Shown here: one piece after another, positions 62,356 through 64,000 of the stretch
Numbering within the stretch: position 1 is the stretch's first letter
Layout of the letters: each line of letters begins with the position of its first letter
DNA from: CBDDBU01 sp965226045
GTDB lineage: Bacteria > Pseudomonadota > Alphaproteobacteria > VGEJ01
Direction: 5' to 3'
Length of the DNA: 64,000 bases
Assembly: GCA_965226045.1 (NCBI GenBank)
Contig: CBDDBU010000028.1
Coordinates: 248,001 to 312,000, forward strand
Made by a program: the position numbers and the translations under genes
The notes under the pieces: model-generated
Databases searched by the model: none
What the model saw: only the letters and a program-made list of their open reading frames with translations
What the model was told of the DNA's origin: nothing

Positions 62356-64000
62356 GATCCCGCCCGTCTTGAGGCTGTCGAGGATGTCGTCGATTTGCGC
62401 GAAGAGCAGGCGCGCGATCGGTGGAGAGACGTAGCCCGCGTTGTAGTACTCTAAACACGACTTGCGCTCCTGGTTGGCGAGCGTAGCGAGACCGATCCGC
62501 AGCCACTCGTCATCGCCGACCTGTTGCTTGAGTTCCTGCAGCGACTTTTCCATCTGCTGCGTGCGGGCGGCGTAGCCTTCGATCACCCGCCGCGATACTG
62601 CGGGATGGACCCGGTATTCTGCGCCGACCGTTTCGATCGCATCGCTTATGTGCGCGAGGGACAGCGCCATCGCCCGGTCGCGGAATCGCGCGATCGGCCG
62701 ATGACAGCATGTCGAGGCCAAGCAGCGACATCATCGGCTTCATCGTGGTGGCGTTGACGAACAGCGTGAACAGCACGAACCCGGTAACTAGTACCCCGAC
62801 GAAGGTCTGTACCTCGCGTGTGACCGCTGGGTTTTCGATCATCGCCAGCGCCAGCGCCAGCGCCAGCGCTAGCGCCAGCGCCAGCGCCAGCGATACCGCG
62901 CCGCGCAGGCCGCCCCAGAACATCACCGTGGTGAACTGGGCACTGACGCGCTTGGCGAGGCCGATGCGATTGAACGCAGGCAGCAGGCAGTAAAGGATCG
63001 CAGCGCGTGCCGTGAACGCCGCGATCAGCAGGATCGCGAGCAGGCCGAGTTCGGCGAGGCCTGCGTCGCGCAGAATTCTTGGCACGATAATGCCGACAAA
63101 GACGAAGATCAGCGAGTTCGCCCAAAAGCCGAGCTGCTCCCAAGTTTCCTCCATAAGGTGCCAGGCGTCGGGCGAGATCGCCGTACGGCCGGTCGAGCCG
63201 ACCACCAGCGCTGCAGTGACCACGGCCATGACGCCGGAGACGTGGAGGTAGTGCTCGGCGATGATGAATGAGAGGTAGGCGAGGCTGATGGTCAGCGTGA
63301 TCTCGACTAGCGGCAAGTTGCGCATCCGGCCGATGACGTAACACACCACCTGCGCTAGCGCGTAGCCGACAACGACCCCCCCCGACGAAGACTTTAAGGA
63401 ATGACCAGGCGCCGGACAGGAAGCTCGGCTCGGCACCGCCGGTAAGCATCACCGCGAGAATTGTGAACAGCACGATCGCGGTGGCATCGTTAAACAGGCT
63501 TTCGCCCTCGACCAGGATCGCAAGACGCTTGGGCGCGCGGAGATCCTTGAAGATCGCGACGACCGCTACCGGGTCCGTTGCCGACACGATCGCTCCGAGC
63601 AGCAGGCAGGCGACAAGCGCCATGCCAGAAACCGCCCAAAGGGTGTAGCCGATAACGAAAGTCGAGATCAGCAGCCCAACGACTGCCAGTAGCAGTATCG
63701 GCGCAATATCGTCTGTTAGGCGGCGCACGTCGATCGCAAGCGCCGATTCGAACACCAGTGCGGGCAGGAACACAAACAGGATCACCTCGGAGGAAATCCC
63801 CCCGAAGCCGCGCAGCGCGCGCAAGAAATCACTAACAATGCCCAGGCCCGGCCGTCTCGCCTATCGCCACCTCGATGGTGCCGATTGCACAGCCCAGGGT
63901 CGCGAGTAGCACGGCGTCAGGAAAGTTCAGGCGCTTGGCCGCCGGTAGCATCGCCGCAGCAATCGCCAGCAGTGCGGTGAGTCCCAGCACTGGCAACCAG
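62347..64000 (-). pseudogene. Na+/H+ antiporter (CPA1/NhaP type), frameshifted and partial
   Basis: The gene enters from beyond the window end. Blocks in order are LGCAIGTIEVAIGETAG, FGGISSEVILFVFLPALVFESAL, LGAIVSATDPVAVVAIFKDL, LVEGESLFNDATAIVLF with the conserved FND-type residues, and FWGGLRGAVSLALAL. A soluble C-terminal tail ends SLKTGGIEL. Three shifts break it: near 63845 (extra G), at a C8 run 63376-63383, and near 62690 (extra C). Each is cured by removing one base. The stop codon TAA lies in the IS256 end. The protein would exchange Na+ or K+ for H+ across the inner membrane. Confidence 0.8.
62844..62891 (-). repeat. Eight-unit hexanucleotide repeat in a membrane helix
   Basis: GCCAGC is repeated eight times (the fifth unit is GCTAGC). 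On the coding strand it encodes alternating Leu-Ala inside the antiporter helix after GGLRGAVS. Each unit changes the helix by two residues without shifting the frame. Confidence 0.85.

Overview
The window reads as part of the chromosome of a high-GC alphaproteobacterium, probably of Rhodospirillales affinity and possibly an uncultured or host-associated lineage. This is inferred from the gene families: two Liv-type transporters, a EutB/EutC pair, a full valine branch, and N,N-dimethylformamidase-like and hydantoinase/carbamoylase genes. It also rests on the dense one-strand operons with ATGA, GTGA and TGATG overlaps, and on GC-rich codons. Content is catabolic and transport-related. No rRNA, tRNA, CRISPR or phage structural gene was seen.

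Layout. 0.1-2.7 kb holds two heavily frameshifted genes, an M20 carbamoylase and a di-heme cytochrome c, followed by an intact RidA. 3.1-11.6 kb is a branched-chain-type ABC transporter operon with a fused permease-ATPase, flanked by two identical IS1182-type elements in opposite orientation, each inserted at CTAG. 12.2-19.3 kb is an amino-acid/compatible-solute catabolic block: XRE-cupin regulator, isochorismatase-fold hydrolase, N-formylglutamate amidohydrolase, glutamine-synthetase-like ligase, EutC, EutB and a class III aminotransferase. 19.3-28.7 kb is mixed: Sel1 protein, two alpha/beta hydrolases, SDR, HyuA, GluQ-RS, DadA and a broken CDF transporter. 28.7-32.6 kb is a valine-degradation operon. 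32.7-36.3 kb is one giant tandem ABC exporter. 36.4-39.7 kb has a glutamine-synthetase-like gene with a shifted 5' end, an iron alcohol dehydrogenase and RraA.

39.7-43.3 kb is a nest of insertion sequences: IS5 remnant, IS1182 copy 3 and, inside it, an IS1595 element. The nest cuts off a DUF3291 gene. 43.4-53 kb contains small genes, a broken persulfide-dioxygenase/rhodanese gene, and the most distinctive locus. That locus is an operon of an MBL hydrolase, a small and a large N,N-dimethylformamidase-like subunit and a solute-binding protein, divergent from an SDR gene. 53.2-60.6 kb is an eight-gene operon on the minus strand: LivH-M-G-F, acyl-CoA synthetase, solute-binding protein, methyltransferase and a tiny lipoprotein. 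60.7-64 kb is a methyltransferase stub, an IS256-type element and a frameshifted Na+/H+ antiporter running off the end.

How the genes fit together (inference). The cell appears to import amino-acid-like, amide and organic-acid substrates through Liv-type systems. It then processes them with amidohydrolases, PLP enzymes, CoA ligation and beta-oxidation-type steps. The region is being reshaped by at least four IS families. About ten loci carry frameshifts, which may be real decay or residual assembly indels. The IS1182 proteins are identical in all three copies, which argues against a uniformly high error rate.
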